64,000 nt of DNA from Sambucus nigra (taxonomy: Eukaryota; Streptophyta; Magnoliopsida; Dipsacales; Adoxaceae). How positions within the stretch are numbered: the first letter of the stretch is position 1; each line of letters starts with the position of its first letter. Below, piece by piece: positions 35,993 through 46,079 of the stretch. The translations under genes and the position numbers were made by a program. The stretch lies in the NCBI GenBank assembly GCA_949130495.1, contig CASBWL010000411.1, positions 1,128,001 through 1,192,000 on the forward strand, read 5' to 3'. The notes below the pieces were generated by a model. It ran no database searches, had not been told where the DNA came from, and worked only from the letters and a program-made list of their open reading frames with translations.

Positions 35993-37804
35993 TTTTAAAA
36001 AATATATATTTATAGTAGGGACTATTAAATAATTGACCCATTTTTTTATGAGTTAATTATCTATGTGGCGCTTAAAGTGCACATATAGTTTGTATTGAGC
36101 CTTTAAAATATTTTTTTTATTCCTATTAAACTCCTAAAGTATTTATATGGTGTCAATTTGATTCTTCCATTCATTTTGACCGTTAACTTAATCAGAATTT
36201 GGGGATAAAAAAGATATTTTGGGTCATTGATAATTAAAAAATAGTATACTTATAGAAAAATCGTTATTATATTAAAAAAACTGTTTTTAAAATATTTTTT
36301 TTAACGTTTTTATTAATAGAAAATGTTTTTTAAAAACGGTTTCTATATAAAAAAAATAATGTTTTTTAAAACAGTTTTAATTTACAATAACATTTTTGTT
36401 AAAACAGTTTCTATGTAAAAGAGTTTTTTTCTAAAACAACACATTTTTAATAAATAACTTACATTTATAGTTTCAATCACAATCTCATCAACACGTTCCA
36501 TGGGAGATGTTTGATCTAATTGCATGTTAGCAAATTTTAAAATTAGTCAACAAATTTAAAAAAAGTCCTCCAAAAAAGTCTTGTTTCTACGTCAACCCTT
36601 TGGGCCTATTACTAAATTTTCTCAAAGTGATCCAAATTATGATAGACATATGTAAGATGAGATTCCTGGCACCAGTAAATTAACTAGTCTTATTTGATGA
36701 CTGTCACCACAATGAAAGTAGGCTGAAAGTCTTACATAGACTAATAACTTGTCATTCATATTTTATATTCAAGACTATTGATTTTCTTTGTTTTCCCTTG
36801 TGTAGTTTTATTTAGGTTATATTATACTCATATGCCTTTGTTAGCTTGCCCTGTGAAACAAAAGTGAGATTCATAGACAATTACTTACTCTATAAAATGT
36901 AAATATACCTTGAAAATTGACCATACTTGATCACCACAAGGATAATAAGTTCACATCATTAAAATTGTGTTGCGCTTAAACCTGGTCTAACATCATTTGT
37001 GATGTAGAACATCTAGTAGATTAGAACTTGCACACGTGAGATTATTCTAGATTGGTTAGGAAAAGGAGTGCTATAAAAAATCGTAATATAAATGTTTTCC
37101 CTATTCTATTTCCAAAATTTATGGAGATCCTCTTTTTTTTTCCAAATAGATAACTTGGGAGTTATTTGAAATATTGGATTTTTCAAATACTCTTCAGAAA
37201 ATAATTATTTTGTTTTGTTGGATAAAATATCGCGTGTTTAGGTGTTATCACGTAGTTTCTAGTACACACCATATTTCTTTATTAGTTGCATCCCCACGTA
37301 ACTATGGGAACATTTTGCAGCAAAATAAATGTGAGTACTTGATATTACTGTTGGTGCATACTAAAATAAGTGATCAGATAACCAATTTATTTATTAGTTG
37401 CATGTGTATTATTAGCGTGATGAATGTTACAATTACATCGTAAAGTGAGTTGAAGAAACAATTACACCAAAATATAAATATATATATATATCTCAATACA
37501 CTCACTCTAGATAGATAAAGAAGAACTAGTAAAAAAAAGTAAAGTATTTTTTTAAAATACTAAAAAGTAAATTTGATATCTACAAAAAGATCTTACAAAA
37601 ATACAATTGCAAAGTGGATTAGATGCTAATAATTTTTTTATTAAGTATGTATGTATGTGTGTGTGTGTATTTAATGTATAAATGTCTATGTATTACAAGG
37701 AAACATATAATATTACAACTTAATATTTCTTTTTTTACTTTTAGCCCATATCTCCATTTAAAGTTGCATACATTTTATTGGTTCAGTATGAGAAAATCCA
37801 CAGA

Positions 37805-37838
<34 letters not shown>

Positions 37839-37840
37839 AT

Positions 37841-38019
37841 GCTTTTGTGCGGACTAGTCCGCATTTTAAGAATGCAGAGCGAGAACATGTGTCACCTAAC
37901 GGTGCTCCTAGAAATTATCGCCTAAATTATAGGGACATTCTCTCTCTTTTCTGGGCTCACCGCCAGGTGTCACATGTCCGGTCCACATTCTTAAAATGCG
38001 GACTAGTCCGCACAAGAGC
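37841..38019. mobile_element. MITE inserted in a (TA)n tract, copy 1
   Basis: The ends GCTTTTGTGCGGACTAGTCC and its partner at 37999-38019 are inverted repeats that match almost perfectly over about 28 bases, each half itself containing the palindrome GCGGACTAGTCCGC. It lies between two TA tracts. In R1 copy 1 the same place (32685-32711) is one unbroken TA tract, so this is a demonstrable insertion into a microsatellite, as described for Micron-type rice elements. A diverged copy is at 48562. Confidence 0.85.
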
Positions 38020-38194
38020 AGGACTGTATATATATATATCGAAAAATATTTTTGGGCTGATTTTTGTGGTATATAAATATTTCAGAGGACCTGTAAAAAT
38101 AAATCAACTCAAAATGATTTTGTTTTTACTATATTAAAAAAATCGGTCAAAATATGTCAATTTTAAAAAATGACATATTTTGACAGATTTTTTA

Positions 38195-38415
38195 AGGGTC
38201 ATATACCAAATAGTCCCTCGAACATTTTTTAATACATGTTTAGTCCAAGCTTTTTTATTTGTTCCAAAATGTCCCTCAACATGCCGCTAGCGCAGACTTT
38301 AGAAATAAGAGAATATTGCTTAAATAGATGTTTGAGGGAGTTTTTGGAACAAAATAAAAAGGCTTGGACTAAATGTGTATTAAAAAATATTTGAGGAAAT
38401 TTTGGTATTTGATCC
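38195..38415 (+). mobile_element. FB1 foldback MITE, copy 5
   Basis: Equivalent to copy 2 at 32871 by position within R1 and by sequence, with the centre GCCGCTAGCGCAGAC. It was inherited with the R1 duplication. Confidence 0.8.
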
Positions 38416-38447
38416 TTTTTCTAAAATAGCAAAAAAAAATCATTTTG

Positions 38448-38450
<3 letters not shown>

Positions 38451-38502
<52 letters not shown>
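38451..38502. repeat. (TA)n tract bordering the pararetrovirus, left
   Basis: An uninterrupted TA run directly followed by AGAGGCTGG, the first bases of the viral insertion. The tract belongs to the end of R1, since copy 1 has a TA run in the same place. Confidence 0.9.
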
Positions 38503-38505
<3 letters not shown>

Positions 38506-38702
38506 GCTGGATCGTATACGGACCTAGTTTACGGACCTAGTTTACGGACCGCTACCGTCCAAGAATTATCTAGGGACCGTTTTGTCTATTTAGGACCACC
38601 TTTTGGGACCGCAATGTCTTTTGTCTTATTCTAAGTTTTGGGAAATATCAATTTTTATCCCAATGCTTTCTAACGTCTTTTAAGCTTATTTTTAAAGTCT
38701 AA

Positions 38703-39434
38703 TTAATCTGGAAGTCTAATTGTAGAAGTTTCAGGGCTGCTGCTACTTCTTAAGCTTCTTCCGTCACTATCGTACTGGAATTCTGAATAGCGAGGATTAT
38801 CTATATAAATAGTTTCTTCTGGAAGTCTAGAAATTGAAATAGGTTTTGCTGGAAAATATTCTAGTCTTAAATACCTTATACGGTATCGTGGGTTTATCTG
38901 TCTAGTTTCTTTATATATTTGATTAACAATATCAATTATATCGTTATCTATAAATTCGTCTAAATTATTATCACCATAAGATGACAAAAATCTACGGTAT
39001 GTTCTGGGGGCAGCTGTCTCTACGTTTTTAAGGAGAGGACGGATTCCTCCGGCTCTAATTAAAATAGTCTTTGTTTCAGCTAACCTTTTACGTCTAACAA
39101 ATTTTAATACGTCTATACTATCTTCAAGTATCCTAGTGTATTCTAGATACTTTTCAGGTCTTGACAATTCTTCTGCAAATTCTTCAGTTCTTAATTTTTG
39201 TCTAAAGAGGTCACGGATTCCTGTTCTAATTATTTCTATTCTAGGTACTTCTCTTCCTAACCACTCAATGATCTGGTCTATGTATTTAAAAGTACCACCT
39301 GCATATACTAAAGCAGATTCTATAAGTTCTTTATCTTTAGGGTCTGTAAGAGTCCAGTCTTGAATTTCTCTAGTTAAGTCTAAACTTGTTTGATTAACAA
39401 AATCTAAAAAGTCTTTAGTGATTTGCAAGCTCAT
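38703..39434 (-). CDS. Pararetrovirus 243-residue ORF of unknown function
   Basis: An uninterrupted ATG-started frame of 243 codons. The product is mostly charged and probably helical in its first 150 residues (many Glu, Arg and Lys), with a tail rich in Arg, Ser and Tyr. I see no known motif, and no translational transactivator signature that I could defend. It lies after the polymerase frame and after a TATA box with two poly(A) signals, the position taken by RTBV ORF4 or caulimovirus ORF6 in the circular map. It is AGAC-rich like the rest of the virus, so it belongs to it. Intactness suggests either recent integration or lack of time to decay. Confidence 0.7.
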   Translation of the reverse strand: MSLQITKDFLDFVNQTSLDLTREIQDWTLTDPKDKELIESALVYAGGTFKYIDQIIEWLGREVPRIEIIRTGIRDLFRQKLRTEEFAEELSRPEKYLEYTRILEDSIDVLKFVRRKRLAETKTILIRAGGIRPLLKNVETAAPRTYRRFLSSYGDNNLDEFIDNDIIDIVNQIYKETRQINPRYRIRYLRLEYFPAKPISISRLPEETIYIDNPRYSEFQYDSDGRSLRSSSSPETSTIRLPD

Positions 39435-40241
39435 ATAAGATTTTTCTTAAAACAATATTATGTAAAATAGTTAAGGGTTTGGTTCGAGTTTATACCTTCC
39501 TTCTGGTCTGAAATATTTTTATCTTCTTCCCTTTGTCTCTTCAGCTTTGTTACTATTCTTCTCCGGTCTTGGCCTCCTACAACTCTCTCTTTATGTGTTG
39601 CACCTCAATCCACTACTTTGGCGGCAGACCCGTTTCCTGCCTGTACGCCTTCACGCCTAACGCCCACCCTGGCTAACGGCTCACGGCAAATCGGCACCTG
39701 ACGGCGGTTCACCAGTATAACACCTTGTGTGCTACACCAGAGGTTCAACACAATAGTCCTCTATGAACAGAAAGTTGGAGACAATTTGGAAAATAATAAC
39801 AACATAACATAAGAGATTTCTGGAAAAGAAAATACTTTTATTGCATATCATAAGTAACTACAACTCTCCCCTCTCCCCTAACTATGAGAGGTTTACTCAC
39901 TCATATACATAACATTTATTACAAGCATAGCAGTCTGGCTATCTCTCACTTTCTAACTACTGATATCTAAAACACAAATGGACGCTCCCTTTTATAGATC
40001 AAGGGTACTACAATATGACTGGTAACCGGCTACCAAAAGCAATCCGGTTGAAAACATAATTATTAAAGGTCTACAGTCTTCGAATCTTTGCTTTTTCCAC
40101 TGGGTCTACAGCTTTGGACGTCTTTTACTAATGGGGGGACCCTTGAAAAAGGCAGGCCAGCAGGATGAGTCTTGTCGTCTTTATGATAATGCAGGATCAT
40201 TAAAGTCTTCGTCTTTTCTGGTGGTCCCTGTGGGGTAAGGT
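39435..40241 (-). promoter_or_regulatory. Pararetrovirus intergenic region: promoter, poly(A) signals, leader
   Basis: On the minus strand CTATAAAAGGG (TATA at 39996-39990) is followed 70-80 bases later by AATAAA (39920-39915) and again at 39842-39837. A poly(A) signal shortly after the cap site is the hallmark of pararetroviral pregenomic promoters, which read past it once around the circle. Downstream is a markedly GC-rich tract (about 39610-39715, with CGCC and GGCGG repeats) that could form leader secondary structure. I could not find a primer-binding site between the promoter and the 243-residue ORF. Confidence 0.6.
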
Positions 40242-43200
40242 CTAGGCAAATGATTCTTCAGTCTTTAATAATTCATCTACCACTGAGGGGCTCTTCTTTG
40301 TCGTGTCTGTGTCTTCTTCTGCCTTATCTTGGTCTGGGTGGGTATTATTGAAAAATTCGTCAATAAGGCCCACAGTTCTGAGGCTGGCTGGCAAAGCTAT
40401 CTCCACCATGTCTTTGGATTCTTTCTTGAGCCTTCCGTTGAATGGCTCATCAGCTTGGATTATCAAGTCTTCTTTGTGGTAGGCAGTGTACCACCTGTCT
40501 TCTCCTGTTAATAATTCCATGATTTCAATTGTCTCCATGGCTTGAGAGATCTGGATCTTGGACTTATTAATAATTAAATCTTTAATCTCGTCTTCCGATA
40601 GGATCTCAACGTCTTCAAAAGTATAATTAGAAAATCTAACAAGTCTAAATCCTTCCACTCTCATTCCTCCACAGGAACTTGGATCAATCTGATATATTCT
40701 AGCAAATAAAGGAAGGAAATCTTCTACCTTTTTAACGTACTCATGGACTATCTTTCCAAGAGCAACAGAGTCTTCTATAGTCTCAATTCTGATGAGTCCA
40801 ATGAACCCATAGTCTGCTAGGGTAATCTGGGCAATTTCTGCCTTCCCAGCAAGATAAATCTTTGGGACTTCTTTGAATAAGCCTTTCATTATTAAGGCAT
40901 CTCCAATGGTCTCAGATAATAACATATTGAAATGTTCAATAATGCTATTAGATTCTTTTAAATAGTCTTCAGTTATTGGAAGATTATTATGACCAAATGG
41001 TATAACAATCTTAGTCTTAAAAGTCTTTTTCTGATAACAAAAATTATCAGTGGGTCTAGCTTTGGAGGATTCTCCAAGAGTCTGAGCATAAGTCTCATTC
41101 TGAGGTCTAGGCACAGTATTACCACTAAGCTGGGTAACTGCGAGTCTTTGGGTTCTCATAAATCTGGCAATAGCTACCAAATTTTGTTTGAACTCAATCC
41201 AAAGTCTATTCTTCACATTCCACCATATGGCATCTATAAGAGTATTTTCGTCTTCTGAGAATTCTCGTCTAAATTTGATCAAGTCTGGATATCTTTGATC
41301 GGGTCTATATTGGGGGAAATACATCTTCCCAATGAGTCTATTTTGAGAAATAATCTCTTGTCTAGATTTTCCAGGAGGGACTAAGATATCATCGAAGTTC
41401 TCTAGGATTGGTCTTTCTTGAGAGTCTTGAATATGAGTCTGTCTTTGCGTTACACCAGCATTTGGTCTTACGCGTCTAAGATAGTCTGCAACGTCTTCTT
41501 TGTTCAGTCTATTTGTTCCAGAGGAACTCATGTCTTCTAGGTCTTCTGTTTGCAACATAAAACATGAAATCATATTAGTGTTAGCAAACATTGGCTCTCT
41601 TGATATAATGTCTGGAATGGTATTTTTACTTCCCTTAATATGAATAACAGAAAAGTCATAACCATTAAGCAACTGCTGCCATCTAATGAGTCTATTAGTC
41701 CTTGATTTGGATAAATCTAAGTCTCTGAATTTTACTACATAAGAAGAGTCTGTATAAACAGTAAAATGTTTAGGTCTAAGAAACAGTATATATTTTTCTA
41801 TTGCCCTTACTATTGCTAAAACTTCTTTTTCATGGGCAGTGTATCTTGTTTCTGGGTCTGTGAAAGTTCCAGAACTATGTCTACACAGTTTCTTCTTTTT
41901 TGTCTGATGATCAATGGCAAAGTATACTGCTCCCCATTGCTTATCAGAGGCATCTGTTTCTACTATAAAATGATCTTCTACATAAGGCAATTCAAGTAAA
42001 GGAATGTTCTTGACTGCATCTTTAATTTGTCTTATTACTTTAAAATCGTCTTCAGTCCAATAAAAGGGATTAGTTTTGTCTGTTCCTTTTAATTTGGATG
42101 TTAAGCTTTGTCTTTTTGAAGCAAGGTCTTTAATAAAATCTGCAGCACAATTAAGCAATCTTAAAAATGATTGTAATTGTTTTCTATCTTTGAGTTGGTC
42201 TGGGAACTCAAGAATCTTTTTGGTTATGTGTTCTGCTAAGGATAATTTTCCTCTATTAATATGCATTCCCACAAAGTCTATTTCAGTCTGAAATAATTGC
42301 ATTTTCCTTTCGGAAATAACAATACCATGTTTGTCTAATTCTAGAATAATCTTTATAAGATGGTCTACATGCTCTATCTCAGTCTTACTGGCTACAAGAA
42401 TATCATCTATGTAAACAAGACAAAATTCTGAATAAGGTCTAAATATATTATCCATTCTTCTTTGGAAAACTTGAGGAGCATTCAAGTATCCAAATGGCAT
42501 GACTAGCCATTCGTATTTTCCTTGGGGCACACTAAAGGCTGTCCAAGTAATACTGTCTGGATGCATCTTAATTTGCCAGAAGCCTGATTTACAATCAAAC
42601 TTACTGAATATTATTCTATCTTCGATTAAATTTATCAAATTATTCTTGTCTGGTATTTTATAAGAATCAAATTCAAAATTCTTATTTAATTGTCTATAAT
42701 CTATAACCATGCGTCTTTTTCCTCTTTTACGTTCAGATTCATTTTGAACATAGAAGGCTAAGCTATTATGTCTACTTTTACTTTCTCTAATAATGCCTAA
42801 CTTAAGCATTTCATCTATGTCTTTCTTAAATTCTTCCCTGTCTTCTTGTGAGTATCCTTTCTTATAGGTTCCACCATTAATAGTGGCGTCTGGGTTAATA
42901 GGGATGATCTCACAATAACTTTGGTCTTTATCCCACTTAGCGATGGGATTTTCTCCTAAGGTAGGCTCAGCTAGTTGCCTAATCTTTTCCTTTTCTACTT
43001 CTATATCCATTTTCTTCTGTTTGGATATGGCTTGAATCTGCAATAAGGTCTGCTGGGCTCGATCTAAAATGTCTTGTTGTATAAGCGCAATTTGCTTATA
43101 ACACTTTTGGTCTGGACACTTACACTCTTTTTGTAAGGGTTTAGTTATTTCTAAGGCTTCTTGTTGGGTTGTAGGTCTAGGTCCACCATGCTCAGCTGAA

Positions 43201-45128
43201 GAGCTCTGATGTTTGATGGGTCTATAATTGGGCTTGACCTGCATAAGGTCAAAGGCAGTCTTATGATCTATTAGAGGAGCTTTAATATTAAATTCCTCTT
43301 GATCACTAATTAATATCTTATCGTTATACTTAGTATAAGGATGATATTTACTAATAAAGTCTTGTCCTAAAATAAGGTTTCCTGTAAAACTAGGACGAGG
43401 GTCCATTATCCAAAACCGATGATTAACGGTTTTGTTGGTCTGATTTCCTAATTTAAAATAAATAGGAATAGTTTGGAAATATAAGGTAAATGGATCTCCA
43501 TTAGCCACTTTACCATAGATTTCTTGAGTACTTTCTAAAAAGTAGTCTTCAGGGAAGGCATTAGCCTTACAAATACTCTGAGAGCATCCTGTATCTATAA
43601 AGGCTGAAAGTCTTTTAGGATAGTCTTTATGTTGAACAAATAATTCTACAAAACAAGCATGTGGTTTAGTAGAAATTCCTAAATTATTCTTTTCTAAAAT
43701 AGATATTCCTTTCTGGGGTTTATCTATAAAATCTAAGGGTATTTGGTCTTCTGAACTATCATCAGAATGGTATTCGTCTAAGTCATAGGAAATTCCTTTT
43801 CCTTTGAAGTCTTCATTTTCTTGCAATCTTTTGGCTATATTTCTATCAATGTCTTGATAATAGGTTTTAATATCTAAGTCTATTTGAGCGTCATACTGGC
43901 TAGTATAAATTGCTCTAAATCTAATTCTCCAACAGTCTTCATGGTAGTGTAGTTGACAAACAATACAAACCATAAATAATTCTGTTTGTATAGTCTCAAA
44001 ACATTCTACGCATCTAAAGTCTTTCTTGCAACATTTCATCTCAAACGTGCAATAATGTCTTTCGTCAAAGTAGCATCTAGGTATATAGGTTAGTAACTCT
44101 GGATTACTAACAGTCCATCTTTTCTTTAAAAAGGGGCTTAATATACACTTATACCAAGCGTCTTCAAAGTCTATATATTCATTATCTAGATCGTCTTGAT
44201 TAGTTTGCATCATATATAAGTCTAGGGTATCCCGAGAGTCTTCATACTCATCAGTATCACTATAGTCTTCAGAATCGCTGTCTGTGTAAACACTATAGAT
44301 ACTAGTGTTATCATCATCTTCTATGTCTGATATTTCTATAGCATATAAGATATCTAGTTCTTCTTGATCTGCATAGTCTAATATTGTATTAATAATTTTA
44401 ATACTTTCTTTATCTTTCTTATTAGGACAGTCTTTAGCAAAGTTTCCTTCTTTGCCGCAAGTCCAACATTCTTTGGTGGCAGTCTTAGATTGAGCTATAT
44501 CTTTTTCCTTCCTATAATTAGGAACCTTCTTATACTTACTAGTATTTTTCTTAAAGTATCTTCTTTGATTAAATCTATTTTTCTTAGTCTTAGGATTCTT
44601 TTCCCTAAAGGTAGTAGATTGTCTAAATTTGTATTTTTTTGGAAATCCTAAAGGTCTAGTCTTAAACTTCCTATGTTTCCATTCTACCTTCTTTTTGAAT
44701 TTCTTAGATTCACTTCCACATCCCCATTGGATTGGACCGATGTCTCTTTCGTCTTTGATTGGAGGGATTTGCTTGAAAGTCTCTTCTATCAACTTTCCTT
44801 GGGTTATATCACGTCTCTTAGATATGATATAGTCTTTGGCGAAATTGATTCTTTCACCCAGGGAGTTATTCTTAACTCCAGATACTCCTGGCCAATTCCT
44901 ATATTCATTAATTAGGATTTGTCCTATGGCTGGTATCTTTCTAAAGTATTCATCTTTTAAGGTCTCTCCAAATTCTTTAATTTGGTAATATAGCTGCTCG
45001 TAATTATTGCTATATTCATTTATCTTATCTAACTTGCAAATGCTAAGGAGGGCTAACTTAGTTTTTGCTAGGTCTTGTTCATTGATCTGAGCTAGATGTC
45101 CAGCTCCAATGAATTCTGCAGTGAACAA
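40242..45128 (-). CDS. Pararetrovirus polyprotein, C-terminal block: capsid (part), zinc knuckle, protease, RT, RNase H, unknown tail
   Basis: 1628 codons after the second in-frame stop, numbered here from that stop; the block begins with TTG, not ATG. Residues 1-200 finish the capsid core and a basic region. The CCHC zinc knuckle CWTCGKEGNFAKDC is at 221-234. An acidic linker follows, then a second Cys/His cluster (373-399, CX2CX11CX2CX4HX2C). Aspartic protease: DTG at 511-513 and LILGQDF near 584. Reverse transcriptase: about 755-980 with YIDD at 905-908. RNase H: acidic residues at 1057, 1099, 1126 and 1172. From about 1200 to 1628 is a tail with no motif I recognise; related badnaviruses end soon after RNase H. 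All catalytic residues are present. Without readthrough of the stop upstream the block lacks its own ATG near the start. Confidence 0.9.
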   Translation of the reverse strand: MFTAEFIGAGHLAQINEQDLAKTKLALLSICKLDKINEYSNNYEQLYYQIKEFGETLKDEYFRKIPAIGQILINEYRNWPGVSGVKNNSLGERINFAKDYIISKRRDITQGKLIEETFKQIPPIKDERDIGPIQWGCGSESKKFKKKVEWKHRKFKTRPLGFPKKYKFRQSTTFREKNPKTKKNRFNQRRYFKKNTSKYKKVPNYRKEKDIAQSKTATKECWTCGKEGNFAKDCPNKKDKESIKIINTILDYADQEELDILYAIEISDIEDDDNTSIYSVYTDSDSEDYSDTDEYEDSRDTLDLYMMQTNQDDLDNEYIDFEDAWYKCILSPFLKKRWTVSNPELLTYIPRCYFDERHYCTFEMKCCKKDFRCVECFETIQTELFMVCIVCQLHYHEDCWRIRFRAIYTSQYDAQIDLDIKTYYQDIDRNIAKRLQENEDFKGKGISYDLDEYHSDDSSEDQIPLDFIDKPQKGISILEKNNLGISTKPHACFVELFVQHKDYPKRLSAFIDTGCSQSICKANAFPEDYFLESTQEIYGKVANGDPFTLYFQTIPIYFKLGNQTNKTVNHRFWIMDPRPSFTGNLILGQDFISKYHPYTKYNDKILISDQEEFNIKAPLIDHKTAFDLMQVKPNYRPIKHQSSSAEHGGPRPTTQQEALEITKPLQKECKCPDQKCYKQIALIQQDILDRAQQTLLQIQAISKQKKMDIEVEKEKIRQLAEPTLGENPIAKWDKDQSYCEIIPINPDATINGGTYKKGYSQEDREEFKKDIDEMLKLGIIRESKSRHNSLAFYVQNESERKRGKRRMVIDYRQLNKNFEFDSYKIPDKNNLINLIEDRIIFSKFDCKSGFWQIKMHPDSITWTAFSVPQGKYEWLVMPFGYLNAPQVFQRRMDNIFRPYSEFCLVYIDDILVASKTEIEHVDHLIKIILELDKHGIVISERKMQLFQTEIDFVGMHINRGKLSLAEHITKKILEFPDQLKDRKQLQSFLRLLNCAADFIKDLASKRQSLTSKLKGTDKTNPFYWTEDDFKVIRQIKDAVKNIPLLELPYVEDHFIVETDASDKQWGAVYFAIDHQTKKKKLCRHSSGTFTDPETRYTAHEKEVLAIVRAIEKYILFLRPKHFTVYTDSSYVVKFRDLDLSKSRTNRLIRWQQLLNGYDFSVIHIKGSKNTIPDIISREPMFANTNMISCFMLQTEDLEDMSSSGTNRLNKEDVADYLRRVRPNAGVTQRQTHIQDSQERPILENFDDILVPPGKSRQEIISQNRLIGKMYFPQYRPDQRYPDLIKFRREFSEDENTLIDAIWWNVKNRLWIEFKQNLVAIARFMRTQRLAVTQLSGNTVPRPQNETYAQTLGESSKARPTDNFCYQKKTFKTKIVIPFGHNNLPITEDYLKESNSIIEHFNMLLSETIGDALIMKGLFKEVPKIYLAGKAEIAQITLADYGFIGLIRIETIEDSVALGKIVHEYVKKVEDFLPLFARIYQIDPSSCGGMRVEGFRLVRFSNYTFEDVEILSEDEIKDLIINKSKIQISQAMETIEIMELLTGEDRWYTAYHKEDLIIQADEPFNGRLKKESKDMVEIALPASLRTVGLIDEFFNNTHPDQDKAEEDTDTTKKSPSVVDELLKTEESFA

Positions 45129-46079
45129 TTAAATATATTCTTCAATTGATCGTTCTTCTAGGTTTTCCTTTATCTTCTCAATCTTAGCTAAGGAGTCTTC
45201 ATCTGTAGCCTTTCTTAAACTATCTAAGTAGTCTTTTGCAATACCTCTAATGGATTGCTCAGCGTACTGTTTACATGAACTTGAATCCCATTGTTCATTA
45301 GATGCAAAACACATGTTCATCTGATTACGCCATTCGTCTAAGGCCTTCTTCCTATCTTGCATATTGTCTAGGTTGAGGTATATACCTACTGGATTTATGG
45401 CTTGGCTTGCCATAGTCTTAATAGGAGTGAAACTCTTGTCACTAGTTGGGAAGTCTTTTACATAATCAGGTTTAGTCTTTACTATGGTGCTAGAGTATAT
45501 AAAAATATTTATTCCTATAGGTTTACTAAAAAGTCTAGGAGCATCTTCTAGCCTACTACTACTTCCTATCTCTTGCTTACTAGGTTCTACTTGTGTAGCT
45601 GACATTAGTCTTTGTTCTCCTTCCTCTATTAGTCTTAAGTTTCTAAGAAGTTCTTTAGTGTTCTTAGATTCTTTTAATTTTAACATGCGCTCTTGAGCTA
45701 TCATATTAAATCTTTCTCTTTCTTGAAACCTAACAGAATGACTTTTCTTAAGGTTATCTTTAAATGTCTTCATATCCAATTCTGAGGGCTCATGTCCAAA
45801 GTTTTGGATCCTAGCTTTTTCTTTAACTAAGTCTTTTTGTTCAAATGATCTTCTAGGTCTTATTATCGGAGCTTGTCTCAGTAAACTAGCACTATTCTTA
45901 CTACTACATTCTCCTTCTGAAGGATCATTGATTATGGCTTCTCCCATATTCCTAAATCTAATTTCTTCGGTCTGGATGTTCTTATTGACAATCTTAGGGG
46001 GACCAAACTGGATGGTAACATTTCCAGTGACGTCGTCTTGATTAATAAACAATGGTTTATTTTGTATAGTCTTAGTTTC
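45129..46079 (-). pseudogene. Pararetrovirus polyprotein, middle block: linker and capsid N-terminal half
   Basis: Open from just after the first in-frame stop (46082-46080) to a second TAA at 45131-45129, in the same frame as the blocks before and after it. The first 200 or so residues are charged and probably disordered or helical. From about residue 225 a capsid-like segment begins (NPVGIYLNLDNMQDRK, then a W-containing helix-rich part) and runs straight into the stop; the capsid core continues in the next block. The stop therefore cuts the capsid domain itself, which argues that it is a mutation and not a natural gene boundary. No ATG opens the block at its start. Confidence 0.85.

Larger units (their letters stand above)
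35290..38450 (+). repeat. R1 repeat, copy 2
   Basis: The most complete R1 copy. It begins after a (TA)n(TG)n tract with TATTTTTATTATTTTTTCTA, the same start as copy 3, and runs to a (TA)n tract at 38451. An internal duplication is visible: the TTTCTACGTCAACC and AAGTGATCCAAATT-TGATAGA phrases occur near 35605-35665 and again near 36587-36650. It carries FB1 copies at 35806 and 38195 and another MITE at 37841. No coding sequence is recognised. Confidence 0.8.
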
